The position numbers and the translations under genes are program-made. Positions 1 through 10,090 of a DNA stretch of 64,000 nucleotides are shown piece by piece. The first letter of the stretch is position 1. Each line of letters begins with the position of its first letter. The stretch comes from Narthecium ossifragum. Its lineage: Eukaryota > Streptophyta > Magnoliopsida > Dioscoreales > Nartheciaceae. Under the pieces are notes generated by a model. The model was not told the DNA's origin and searched no databases. It saw only the letters and a program-made list of their open reading frames with translations. The DNA lies in NCBI GenBank assembly GCA_963920575.1, contig OY986971.1, forward strand, positions 23,578,145 through 23,642,144, given 5' to 3'.

Positions 1-235
1 TAGTGGGTCCCGCACATCAAGGTACTCATTTTTCAGGTCTTCATGGATGTGGTGACGGAGAAATATAATGGCACTGTCTTTTTTCATTTGGCGTGGCTAC
101 AGTCCCCTCCTTAATAGTGCTTTCCAGGTTTCTAGTATTTAGATGGAGTTCAGCATCCAACGCCCAGGATAAATAGTTACTGTCGGTGACATCCAGGGGA
201 AGGAACTCCAACTTCACTAAGCTAGCCATGATCAA
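1..235 (-). pseudogene. copia gag N-terminus, frameshifted and truncated by the window edge
   Basis: The protein starts at 235 (a second Met lies two codons on) and contains KLEFLPLDVTDSNYLSWALD, the N-terminal signature of plant copia gag (retrotran_gag/UBN2 type). After about residue 50 the frame breaks. A different frame from about position 80 down to 1 continues with FLRHHIHEDLKNEYLDVRDP, which is the expected next block of the same family. The copy therefore has one frameshift near 80-90 and is not functional. Family assignment is from memory of plant copia gag proteins. Confidence 0.75.
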
Positions 236-292
236 ACTGTAAAAAATAAATATGCCAAGAATTAAATTTTAAAAAATAAATAGCACCACATT

Positions 293-434
293 TTTTTTCC
301 CTTTTTTTTCTTTTTTTTTTTAACCCAGGTTTTCCTGGCGGATCGGTGATCCAGATTCGAACCGTGGGCTTCATTTCCATAAGTCCGAACGGTTGCGCTG
401 ACCACTCGGGTGGCCCCGAAGGGCAGATAATATC
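293..434 (-). mobile_element. tRNA-derived SINE inserted in the copia leader
   Basis: On the minus strand the segment begins with a Pol III box-A-like stretch (CCACCCGAGTGGTCAGCGC) and, about 35 bases on, a box-B-like GGTTCGAATC. It ends in an A-rich tail (294-322 on the plus strand is almost all T). It is flanked by a 7-bp direct repeat CCACATT at 286-292 and 435-441, which fits a target-site duplication. Total length is about 140 bp. It resembles a tRNA gene but cannot fold as a full tRNA. It lies in the same orientation as the host copia element. Confidence 0.65.
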
Positions 435-542
435 CCACATTAAAATGTACATATAGTGAATGACTGATATGAACTGCAGGTATTAAAGCTTTAAGTAAAT
501 ATGTACTTAAGCATTATATTAACAATAATAAAAATTAATGAA

Positions 543-832
543 TGTACTTCTGGTACTGAAATAATTCGCACTTCATGTATGAGATCATGTGCTTCAAGCA
601 CAATATAGTGATTTGCACTTCGGGTGCAAACTAAGTGCTTCAGGCACTGTTGTAGTAACTTGTACTTCAGGCACCAAGTCGTGTGCTTCAGGCACTCTCT
701 TAATTTGTATTTCAGGTACATCAAATTTTGTACTTCTGGTACAATTATTTTATAATGTGTGCTTCAAGCATCACAATGGTCTATTCTTCATATATGGCTT
801 GTACTTCAGGTACAAGTATGTGTTTCAAACAC
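543..832. repeat. Array of about 11 small inverted repeats (CTTC-loop hairpins)
   Basis: About eleven short palindromes of the form stem-TTCnG-stem occur every 20-40 bp. Examples are TTTGCACTTCGGGTGCAAA (612-630), AGTGCTTCAGGCACT (634-648), TTGTACTTCTGGTACAA (728-744), TTGTACTTCAGGTACAA (799-815) and GTGTTTCAAACAC (820-832). Stem bases change together between copies (GCAC/GTGC, GTAC/GTAC, GTGC/GCAC), while the loop stays TTCAG, TTCGG or TTCTG. It lies between LTR and gag of the copia element, so it would be in the 5' part of its genomic RNA. Confidence 0.75.
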
Positions 833-949
833 TATATAACCTAGGTTAGAATAAAAATATCTAGCATAATAACAAAGTAACTGTCAGTAAGATATACCTG
901 ACTGATTCTCTCCTTTTCCCCTGCGTGGTAGAGTCTCGTGCTGATAACG

Positions 950-1260
950 TGTTATATAATAGATATATGCATGAGGACACACACTAGATACGTATGTTTT
1001 CTTGTGAACACAAGTAACTATACTACGATACACAGAGAATTAAGAGAGGAGAGTAGAGAACTGAAGAAGGGAAAATATTTCATTCATCTATCTCCCCACT
1101 TCCCTCATGATGCCTATTTATAGGCAAGAGCTTACATGTGTGGACAAAACATCCTCTCACTTGTGTGCCAAAATTTCAAACTTACATTTACTACAAGTTG
1201 AGAGCTACACGTAAGTGGTAAACATGTGTCACACAGTGGTCATCCAATTATACATAACAG
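950..1260 (-). repeat. 5' LTR of the copia element
   Basis: This 311-bp segment has perfect 6-bp terminal inverted repeats, TGTTAT at 950 and ATAACA ending at 1260. On the minus strand a TATA box (TATAAATAGGC, about 1114-1124) precedes the presumed transcription start. The sequence inside the LTR next to 950 (plus strand GTGCTGATAACG) is the primer-binding region common in this group of plant copia elements. The partner LTR is outside the window, so the boundary rests on termini, TATA box and PBS. Confidence 0.7.
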
Positions 1261-2272
1261 TTCCAACTAATTTTCAATCATTTTTACTGAAATATAGGTA
1301 CCTTACCTTATTTAATGACTATTCAAGTACTTGAGTTGATCGCTTTTATATCCTCTGTGATTTATCAACTAATTTCCATGAGTAACAATCAATCATATGA
1401 CTCCCACTATTCTAGTAATTTCTTTAATTTAGAATACTAGTGGGAGCTATGGATCAACATTAAAAAATGAATAGTCAAACTTAAGATTAGATATTCTTAC
1501 ATAATATGAAACTCCTCATGCCAATCACCATAACTAGACCCAATCCATAAATGAATGTAAAATTATGGCAACCAAAATAGAGATTATGCTCACACTTACT
1601 CTAATGATGTAGATAGCTATAATACAATTCCATGAAACTACGCTTATTGCATAACCATAAAACACCTTTGGATAAGTGCAATAACTAATAAGTACACAGT
1701 TGCAAGAACATTATTGTCAAAACCGTACATGTGTCAGATTAAGCACATATAGAATATTCTATCCAACTATAACATGAATATGTAAATACAAAATCAAACA
1801 TGACATCTACAAGAATTTATGCTAAGACTGTGATCCATTGTACTAGTTATATTATAAATGGTTTAATTGACGGATTAAAAAAATAAGGGGTTATTCACAA
1901 CTTTAGACGAGAGAACTCCCAACCTTTTTGTAGTTCAAGACACAAACCAAACTTTAAGTTTTGTATCTTATTATAGTCACCTTTGGGCATGCTACAATAA
2001 GACACATTTATATAATTTTAGAGAGAAAATACCAATAGCTCTCAATTCACTACCCTAATCCATAGAGTCCTTCGGGCCCTTTGGGGTTGCGCGAAGACAA
2101 TACTTGAATTTAGTGATAGACAACGGAATTGCTTTTGAGCAGATATATATAAACCATTCATATATTAAACGAACAATAATAGTTATTATACATTAAATAA
2201 ACAATAATAATGTAGAAATTCTGAAAAATTAAATAAGATTTTTCTAATAAGAACAGTTCCACAATGTTCCTC
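1261..2272. other. AT-rich DNA without recognisable genes
   Basis: No coding region is recognisable. One imperfect stem-loop is visible at about 1400-1449: CTCCCACTATTCTA pairs with TAGAATACTAGTGGGAG, with a 2-base bulge. The segment ends at the insertion site of the chromovirus. It could be old retrotransposon sequence, but I cannot assign it. Confidence 0.5.
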
Positions 2273-2682
2273 TGATGAGATCCGGCGATCTGATCGGGTC
2301 AGAAAGCCTAACCTAAGATACCAGGATTAGTAGGAATTGGAGTCAAGTAGAGTTTGAGTCAGTTATAGTAATTTCTATTGAAGGAGGTTTAGTCTAAGTA
2401 GAATTGTGGGGGAGTCAGACCGGAATGTGTCCGGTGGCTTAGTAGATCATGTGTAGGGGTCAGTAGGGATATATAAGGAGGGGAAGGAAGTTAGGGTTTG
2501 GTATGTAAGCCATGGGCAAAACTCTTGCAGAGAATAAGAAAGGAAGGGGTTGATCCAGCCATTAAGTGAGTGTGGGGTAGTCTCTGCCATTAAGAGAGAC
2601 AATCTTCTTCTTCATCTCTCCTTCCAACCGTCGGTGAGCTAGTGAGGGTGATCAAGAGTTCATCAATATCAAGAGTTTATCA
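2273..2682 (+). repeat. 5' LTR of the chromovirus
   Basis: It is 410 bp long, starts TGATGAGATCC and ends GAGTTTATCA, and is 98.8% identical to the 3' LTR at 7201-7610. It contains a TATA-like ATATATAAGG at about 2468-2477. Its first 58 bases repeat the end of the pol reading frame, because the 3' LTR overlaps the coding region. Confidence 0.93.
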
Positions 2683-2684
2683 AT

Positions 2685-2698
2685 TGGTACCAGAGCGC
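2685..2698 (+). other. Primer-binding site
   Basis: TGGTACCAGAGCGC lies 2 bp inside the 5' LTR. It resembles the usual TGGTATCAGAGC complement of the initiator-Met tRNA 3' end, with one internal change. Confidence 0.8.
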
Positions 2699-2710
2699 TT
2701 TCCTGGCACG

Positions 2711-3826
2711 ATGGTGGGTGGAAACAAGGAGCGGATCGATGTGCTCGAACAGGCCGCGGAGGCCGCCGACGAACGAGTTCGCGTGATGGAAGCCAAATTT
2801 ACAAGCATGGACATCAACCTACAAGAGATTCTACGGCGGTTGGATGCCATGAAAACAGAGGGTCCACGCATGGAGAGTGGCAGTTCGTCTTCTCCGGGGG
2901 GAGGCAGGGACTCGCAACAGGGACGCGTCCTCTTGCATAGCGAGGGGGGGGGGGGGGGGCGGAACAGAAGATCCTCATCAGCCGGTGAGGATGGATTTCC
3001 CACTCTTCGCAGGTGGAGATCCGACGGTTTGGTTGAACAAGGCGGAGCAATTCTTTGAGATCCAGAATACACCGGCCAACCAACGTACTAGACTGGCGTC
3101 ATTCTATATGGATGAAGGGGCAAATCAATGGTGGAGGTCGCTACAGCGTATTTACAGAGAAGCTAATGTAGAGATTTCGTGGGAGACCTTCATCTGAGAG
3201 ATCAAAACAAGGTTTGGAACGATGCAATATATAAACTACGACGAAGCCTTGTCTAAAATTCAACAAAAAGGATCGTTGGAAGAGTACCTGGAGGAGTTTG
3301 ATACGCTCACCAATCGAGTAACAGGGTGGCCAGCGGCGGCGTTGGTGGGGACGTTCTTGGGCGGACTGCGCGCAGAAATAGTAGCGGAAGTGAGGATGTT
3401 CCGACCAACGACGTTGGCAAATACAATCGAGATGGCTCGGTTAGCAGAGGATAAGCTACGGCAGCAACAGGGTGGGCGTCCATGTTTTGAGCCCAGCCGG
3501 CCCACGCCGAGGGGCGTTCATATCCCGAGCGCGGGAGGACGCGGAAATCCGGCTGCGGTGCCAGCCACGGCGGCGAATCGAGGACGAGGGGGGGGGGGCA
3601 GCCCCATCGACCACCGTCGACGGTGAGGCAACTGACCTGGGAGGAGATGGCAAAAAGAAGGGAAAAAGGGTTATGTTTCAATTGTGATGAAAGGTTTGTA
3701 CCAGGTCACCGGTGTCAGAAACCCCAAGCCTTCTTCATTGAAGCAGAGGATGAGGAGCAGGAGACCACAATTGATTTCCAGGAGAAAACAGAGGACGAGC
3801 AAGATGACCATGGGGAACAGAGGTAG
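2711..3826 (+). pseudogene. Chromovirus gag (capsid and zinc knuckle), disrupted
   Basis: The likely start is ATG 2711 (MVGGNKERIDVLEQ), followed by a coiled-coil-like acidic region. The capsid region includes FAGGDPTVWLNKAEQFF and NQWWRSLQ, then GSLEEYLEEFDTLTNRVTGW. The zinc knuckle is CFNCDERFVPGHRC (about 3679-3720). The frame shifts at a run of 16 G (2944-2959) and back at a run of 11 G (3588-3598). Outside those tracts the frame is the same as pol. A TGA at 3195-3197 and a TAG at 3824-3826 interrupt it; each is one C-to-T change from a sense codon. Capsid packaging of the element RNA is the family function; this copy cannot make it intact. Confidence 0.85.
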
Positions 3827-6800
3827 CTGTCCATATCCCTAAATGCATTAACAGGGTATACAGGACCGCAAACTATCAGAGTGCAAACTCACATGAACGG
3901 CCAACGGGTCACCATTCTGATCGACAGCGGGTCCACGCATAACTTCATCGATGAGGATCTGGCTAGCAATCTGGGATTGGCGGTGACCCCTGTTGAAGAA
4001 TTTGCTGTTACAGTGGCTAATGGGGAGCGTTTGACATGCTGCGAGAAATACCAGGATGTGAAGTTGGTCATCCAGGGGTTTGAGTTCCAGGCTACACTAT
4101 ACTCGGTAGCTATCCAAGGATTGGGGATAGTGCTGGGCGTGGAGTGGTTAGAAAAGCTTGGGCATGTGGTCTGCGATTGGAAGGCTATGAGCATGACCTT
4201 CAGTCGCCGGGGCCGTTCCTATACCATAACTGCCAGAGGAAATGGGGTCGCACGCCCAGCATCAGCTCAGGCCATAGAAAAAGAAGTGCGTAGCGGTGGG
4301 GAGTTGTTTATGCTCCGGATAGAAGCCAAGGGGGAGAGCCGGCAGGCCGTTATTAACCCCGACATCCAGTCAATACTTAAAGACTATGGTGAGGTCTTGG
4401 AGGCGCCGGTGGGGTTGCCGCCCACCCGGGAAGTCAGCCACCAAATTCCGCTGCAAGAGGGAACGACCCCTGTCAATGTTCGACCATACAGGTATGCACA
4501 TTACCAGAAAAATGAGATCGAACGTCAGGTGGCCGAGATGTTGTCCACCGGATTGATATGGCCTAGCACGAGCTCTTTCTCTTCTCCTGTCCTGCTAGTC
4601 AAGAAGAAAGATGGATCGTGGAGATTCTGTACTGACTATAGGGCCTTGAATGCTGCTACAGTAAAGGACCGTTTTCCTATTCCGACAGTTGACGACATGC
4701 TTGATGAGCTCCACGGTGCACAATTTTTTTCAAAGCTAGATCTGAGGGCCGGCTATCATCAGATTCGAATGCAGCCAGAGGATATACACAAGACGGCGTT
4801 TCGAACACATAATGGCCACTATGAATACGTGGTGATGCCCTTCGGGCTATGTAATGCGCCATCCACGTTTCAAGCCGTTATGAACGGGATATTTCGGCCG
4901 CACCTCCGGAAATTCTTGTTGGTGTTTTTTGATGATATTCTGATATATAGCCGACGGTGGGACGAGCATCTGTCGCATCTCAGGTTAGTCCTCAACATAC
5001 TACGCTCACATCAGTTCGTCGTCAAGCCATCCAAGTGTTCCTTCGGCCAACAGCAGGTGGAGTACCTTGGCCATATTATTTCGGTTAACGGTGTCAGCAT
5101 TGATCCCTAGAAAATTGAAGCTATGGTCTAGTGGCCGGTACCAAAGACAGTTATAGAACTGAGAGGGTTTCTAGGTCTCACGGGTTATTACCGAAAATTC
5201 GTCAAGGATTACGGGAGGATTGCAGCATGACTAACAGTATTGTTACGGAAAGGACAGTTTAATTGGAACCCAGAGGCAGAGACAACATTCGAAGCATTGA
5301 AGAAGGCAATGACCACCACACCTGTGCTAGCTCTCCCGGATTTTTCGGAAGTTTTTACAGTGGAAACTGATGCTTCGAGATTTGGGATTGGGGCGGTATT
5401 GATGCAAGGGGGCCGACCAATTGCGTTCTTGAGTAAGGCGATTGCCCCATCTAAGAAGGCGTGGTCGGCCTACGCAAAGGAGATGCTGGCAATCATGGAA
5501 GCCGTACGGATCTGGAGACCCTATTTGATGGGACGCCGGTTCATCATACAGACAGATCAAATGAGCCTGAAATATTTCCTGGAGCAGCGAGTGGTCACGC
5601 CTGAGCAACAAAAGTGGGTGTCTAAGTTACTGGGCTACGAGTACGAGATCAGATACAAGCCCGGGAAGGAGAATTCGGTAGCGGATGCCTTATCCCGGCG
5701 TGCCGAAGAAGCCGAATTACAAGCTATATCAAAACCCGTTTCACCGATCTGGGAGGTTTTGTCGCAGGTTAATGTCCAAGATCCGTACATGATAGAGGTC
5801 CAACGCAAAGCAAGGTCCGAGGAGGGACGGGCGGCTGGGTGGTCTGTACGCGGTGGTTTGGCTTATTACCAGGGTCGAGCGGTGGTGCCGCCCCATGACG
5901 AGTTGATCCAGCAACTTTTGAAGGAAGTACAAGACTCACCGTTGGGCGGACATTCAGGTGTGTTACGCACCTATAAGCGTTTGGCGCAAATTTATTTTTG
6001 GGATGGTATGAGGAAAGATGTCAAGAGGTACGTAGCAGTGTGCGACGTCTGCCAGAGAAATAAAAGTGACTCACGCAGCCCGGCGGGGTTGCTCCAGCCG
6101 TTACCGGTGCCGAACCAGGTATGGGAGGAAGTTTCTATGGACTTCGTGGAGGGATTGCCACGCCCTGCAGGTATGGATTTGATCATGGTGGTGGTTGATA
6201 GGCTCACTAAATATGTACATTTTATACCCCTGAGTCACCCGTACACCGCCCCAAAGGTTGCTGTAGCTTTTATTCAACATGTTGTCCGATTACATGGGGT
6301 GCCGAGTGCCATTGTCAGTGATCGAGATCCGATATTCATGAGTAATTTCTGAAAAGAGTTTTTTAGAAGACGAGGGACACAATTGAAAATGAGTTCTGCA
6401 TATCACCCGCAAACGGATGGTCAGACGGAGGTAGTTAATAGATGCTTGGAACAGTATCTACAATGTTTTGCGAGTCAACAACCAAAACAATGGATGCAGT
6501 TTCTTCCTTGGGCTGAGTACTGGTACAATACTACATACCATGCATCTACGGGTATGTCGCCCTTCGAAGGATTATATGGCCGGCCGCCGCCTGCGGTGCC
6601 TAACTATCTGGCGGGACAATCACCAGTTGAGGAGGTGGATCAGGAATTAATTAGTAGAGATGAGGTCCTCAAGGTTCTAAAAAGCAACTTAAATCAATCC
6701 ATCAACCGTACCAAGCAAATAGCAGACGACAAGCGACGTGTCGTGGAATTAACGCCTGGAGATTGGGTCTATTTAAAGTTGCAGCCATATCGACAGAGTT

Positions 6801-7258
6801 CAGTGTTTCGGAAGGCTCATCAAAAGCTTGCAAATAGATACTTTGGACCTTATCAGGTATTAGAAAGGGTAGGTGCGGTGGCGTATCGCTTGGCGTTGCC
6901 AGAGCAGGCGCGAATTCACCCGGTGTTCCATGTTTCCCTGCTGCACAAAAGAATTGGAGACGGGGTTCTAGGCGGAACTGACGTTCCGCCATGTGAAGAG
7001 GATGGCACTCCTATATTAGAACCCGAGCGGGTACTGGACTACCGTTGGGTGAAGTGTGGATCTCAGTACGTCACGGAAGCGCTGATCAAGTGGAAAAATA
7101 TGGCCCAAGTGGAAGCTACATGGGAGTCAGTGACTGAACTGAAGTGTAGGTTTCCTATGTTGGACCTTGAGGACAAGGTCCATTTCCAAGGGAGGAAGAA
7201 TGATGAGATCCGGCGATCTGATCGGGTCAGAAAGCCTAACCTAAGATACCAGGATTAG
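3827..7258 (+). pseudogene. Chromovirus pol: protease, RT, RNase H, integrase, chromodomain
   Basis: All parts are in one frame. The aspartic protease has LIDSGSTHNFID (about 3920). RT has FCTDYRALN, FFSKLDLRAGYHQIRM, MPFGLCNAPSTF and FFDDILIYS (about 4625-4960). RNase H has VETDASRFGIGAVL and DALSRRAEE (about 5360-5710). The integrase has a zinc motif (H-S-G ... CDVC) and the core with MDFVEGLP, TKYVHFIPL and HPQTDGQTEVVN. The chromodomain (about 7030-7180) has ALIKWKNMAQVEATWE. Stops occur at 5108-5110 (TAG), 5129-5131 (TAG), 5228-5230 (TGA) and 6350-6352 (TGA). No frameshift is needed over these 3.4 kb. The frame ends at 7258, 58 bp inside the 3' LTR. A chromodomain normally steers integration to heterochromatin. 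Confidence 0.9.
7188..7200 (+). other. Polypurine tract
   Basis: AAGGGAGGAAGAA abuts the start of the 3' LTR, the expected place for plus-strand priming. It lies within the pol reading frame. Confidence 0.8.
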
Positions 7259-7610
7259 TAGGAATTGGAGTCAAGTAGAGTTTGAGTCAGTTATAATAAT
7301 TTCTATTGAAGGAGGTTTAGTCTAAGTAGAATTGTGGGGGAGTCAGATCGGGATGTGTCCGGTGGCTTAGTAGATCATGTGTAGGGGTCAGTAGGGATAT
7401 ATAAGGAGGGGAAGGAAGTTAGGGTTTGGTATGTAAGCCATGGGCAAAACTCTTGCAGAGAATAAGAAAGGAAGGGGTTGATCCAGCCATTAAGTGGGTG
7501 TGGGGTAGTCTCTGCCATTAAGAGAGACAATCTTCTTCTTCATCTCTCCTTCCAACTGTCGGTGAGCTAGTGAGGGTGATCAAGAGTTCATCAATATCAA
7601 GAGTTTATCA
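7201..7610 (+). repeat. 3' LTR of the chromovirus
   Basis: It is 410 bp and identical to the 5' LTR except for five transitions (two in CCGGA/TCGGG near 7348 and one each near 7294, 7497 and 7557). It overlaps the last 19 codons of pol. TGAT...ATCA termini are kept. Confidence 0.93.
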
Positions 7611-9444
7611 ACCTCATCCTTTCACAAGTTCAACAGCTGTAACTGGGCTCAAAACGGACTTAAAGAAAATGGTCTTTCTGCAAAATCATATGTTGCCTTA
7701 AATTCAATCCGATTTTCTAACCTTAACTAAACCCAATACCGATAGTCTTTAAAACCCAATAACTATAATGGGTTTTAACTTACTTTAACGGATTCGGATC
7801 TTGATGAAACCTGAAACCCAATTATTATTCATCTTCTTAACTGAGAAAGGACTCCAACTATTCATCTGGAATAGAATTCTCAATTAATTGAACTCCTTTA
7901 ACTGAGTTAGAACTTGACTCAAGAGTTAATACTAATCAAATTATATTAGACCACATTAGAAGTTAAATTCGACAGAGATTAGAGGAGGTGATGGCGAGGA
8001 GGTTGGTGGTATTTCTGTTGGAAGAGGATAGTCGGAGTGGCGGCAACGGCCGGCGGCGGCATTGAGACTCGATGGGCAGGTTTTGAGGCGTGATAGGGTT
8101 TGAGTCGCTGGGTTAAGAGGGATGAGCATTTTAATTCTTTTCTGCGCTAAAAGGAGTAAACCGCTGGGAAAAAAAAGACCAATTGAAAATTCATGACGTA
8201 CTAAATTATTTTTTTGATAGTTGGTCCACTTTCCCTAATATTTTAACAATATACACCCACAAAAGGTCCGGCAGGATCCACGTCCCAGTTGACCCGGCTT
8301 TTTGACCCAAATGACGAAGACAAATATCAATCATATTTGATGATGTTCCACTTCATCACTGTGGTGTGGACATACTTTTTGGATAAGTCTGAAAAAAAAA
8401 AGCTGATTAATCTATTATTTTGGAAGTTTCTTGCCAACCCAACAATTTCCAGTTTCCAAAGCGTCCTCTCTTATCTACAATTTCTAATTTCTAATTTTCA
8501 TTTATTTATTACTCTGTGTGGTCAAGTCGACAATCCAAATTGCAAACGGCTTAATTACCTGTGTATTCCTACAAAATTTCAAACTCACTAATTTTTTTTT
8601 ATCTTTACGCAATTAAAAATATTCTCGAATTTTCCAAATGATATCACACTAGTTCATGCAGTTAGTTTATAAGGAATATAAGTATAATATTCAATCTATT
8701 CTACTTTATTTCTTTATTGGACGAAAGCTGACATAAATGATATTTTTTATATATTCTCGTAAATCACGAGCATACTATCGTGGATTATGAAGAGTGAGGA
8801 GTAATATTTAAAGTTGAAGTTTTACAGGGATATTTATGTTATTGGCCCATATCAAACAAATTGTGAAAAAAAAGACAAGTATATGTGTCTGTCAAAAATA
8901 TAATTAAAGTTTTGGTCAAGAGAATGATTAAAATTTTGGTCAGTCTTTGTTATCATCAAATAAACAGAATTATCCATAATAGTTAATTGGATGTCACATC
9001 ATCCCTGCCTAGTTTTTGGGGCACTTGATTTATTAGCATCATTAATCAAGCACCTAAGTCATATTCTTAAAAAAAATTGCTCTTCATTAGATCAGCATCT
9101 GCGTCACTTGGATGTAATGGAAAGTTAATTCCTATTTAACAAAAACCCTTTTGATATCCTTCCATGCATTTTTTCTTCAATAAATATATCAAACTCATAA
9201 CTCAAAGTGACAAGATTTATAATTATAATTTACGGATGGTGATGTAACGAAATAGATTAAACATTTTTAAGTACTCTCAAATTTGGAGGATAGTTTCAAT
9301 TTAAATTTTCTATTTTTAAAATACGCAAAAGTAGACCCTAAAAGTTATAAAATCTTTTCAATGTCGGCCCTGGCAGTAGCTAACGACGTACACACGTAAG
9401 GTCATTTTCCCGGTGTAAACGGTGACTCCGGATGACAAAAGGAA
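7611..9444. other. AT-rich DNA with no recognisable gene
   Basis: I see no coding region that I can support. A GC-rich patch at about 7985-8110 (GGCGGCAACGGCCGGCGGCGGC) stands out from the AT-rich surroundings but has no recognisable product. The remainder, 8110-9444, is AT-rich with many short A/T runs, typical of old transposon debris. Confidence 0.5.
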
Positions 9445-10090
9445 CGGTTATTTACATATACCACTTGAAAAGGTTAGATTTTACATATAAAAAATCAAAT
9501 TTACATAAGAAATCATGAAAACCTTGATTATTGTTATATAACCTTTTAGTTACTTAAAAGTGAAATATTCAAAAAATATTTTGAATGGAGTCATTTGATA
9601 CTAACGGTAGTTTTTGAAATAACTTAACAACCATCACCTCTTATAACCACCGTCATTCTACCTCCGACGACCCAAATGACCGTTGGGGTTTAGGATTTGA
9701 AATCATGAACGTATCCACCTTCCTCTCCGACGAGCTATCTCTGCATTCTCTTCGATGAGTTATTTTCGACAAACTATCTCCACCTTCATCTCCGGTGAGA
9801 TACATCCACCTTGCTCATTCGATTTCTCTCGATTTTAGTCATTTCCCTTTCTCTATACGTCAATTTCCGAATTTCTCGTCACCATTAATCATGAAGAAAT
9901 TCTCATGTTCACCTTCATCTACATCTACACTTTAAATTCTCACAATACACCCGAACATTTGTCTATTAAGTAACTAAATGGACTATGTGACAATAATCAT
10001 GGTTTTCATGGCTTCTTGTGTAAATTTGATTTTTTCAAAAGGGTATATGTAAAATCAAACTTTTTCAAAGGCTTATATATAAATAACCCT
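9445..10090. mobile_element. Mutator-like non-autonomous element with ~110-bp TIRs
   Basis: The left end (GGTTATTTACATATA, from 9446) and the reverse complement of the right end (GGTTATTTATATATAAGCC, from 10088) match over about 110 bp. Shared blocks include GATTTTACATATA, AAATCAAATTTACA, CCATGAAAACC/TCATGAAAACC and TTTAGTTACTTAA. Both ends are flanked by AAAAGGAA (9437-9444 and 10091-10098). Long TIRs with an 8-9 bp target duplication fit a Mutator-like element. The inside has no recognisable transposase, so it would need one in trans. Confidence 0.75.

Larger units (their letters stand above)
1..1260 (-). mobile_element. Ty1/copia LTR retrotransposon, 5' part (runs off the left edge)
   Basis: Read on the minus strand this is the front of a copia element: a 5' LTR (950-1260), a primer-binding-like site just inside it (about 930-949, containing TTATCAGCACGAG), a ~700-bp leader, then the start of gag. 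The rest of pol and the 3' LTR lie outside the window. A SINE (293-434) is inserted in the leader. The leader also holds an array of short inverted repeats (543-832). The order LTR, PBS, leader, gag is consistent, so the assignment rests on structure as well as on protein similarity. The element is defective because gag carries a frameshift. Confidence 0.8.
2273..7610 (+). mobile_element. Ty3/gypsy chromovirus, near-complete, LTR to LTR
   Basis: Two 410-bp LTRs (2273-2682 and 7201-7610) flank a gag-pol region with protease, reverse transcriptase, RNase H, integrase and a C-terminal chromodomain, in that order. The PBS follows the 5' LTR and a polypurine tract precedes the 3' LTR. The LTRs start TGAT and end ATCA. 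The flanks TCCTC (2268-2272) and ACCTC (7611-7615) look like a target-site duplication with one change. The short LTRs and a single gag-pol frame suggest the Reina group of chromoviruses, which is an inference. The LTRs differ at only 5 of 410 positions, all transitions, so the insertion is young. Six in-frame stops and two poly-G frameshifts make this copy non-autonomous. Confidence 0.93.

Noticed and set aside
335..425. A possible tRNA gene on the minus strand (box A and box B)
   Set aside because: The boxes are present, but the sequence does not give a full cloverleaf or anticodon arm, has an A-tail and lies between short direct repeats. It is a tRNA-derived SINE.
543..832. CRISPR-like array from regular palindromic motifs
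   Set aside because: Repeats are short hairpins of varying sequence, spaced 20-40 bp without fixed direct repeats; it is plant DNA within a retrotransposon.
2944..3598. Programmed frameshifting between gag frames
   Set aside because: The two shifts compensate each other and sit on long G-runs, which points to slippage or sequencing error rather than a ribosomal signal.
2680..3681. Minus-strand open frames overlapping gag
   Set aside because: They are shadows of the plus-strand gag in GC-rich sequence and carry no domain.
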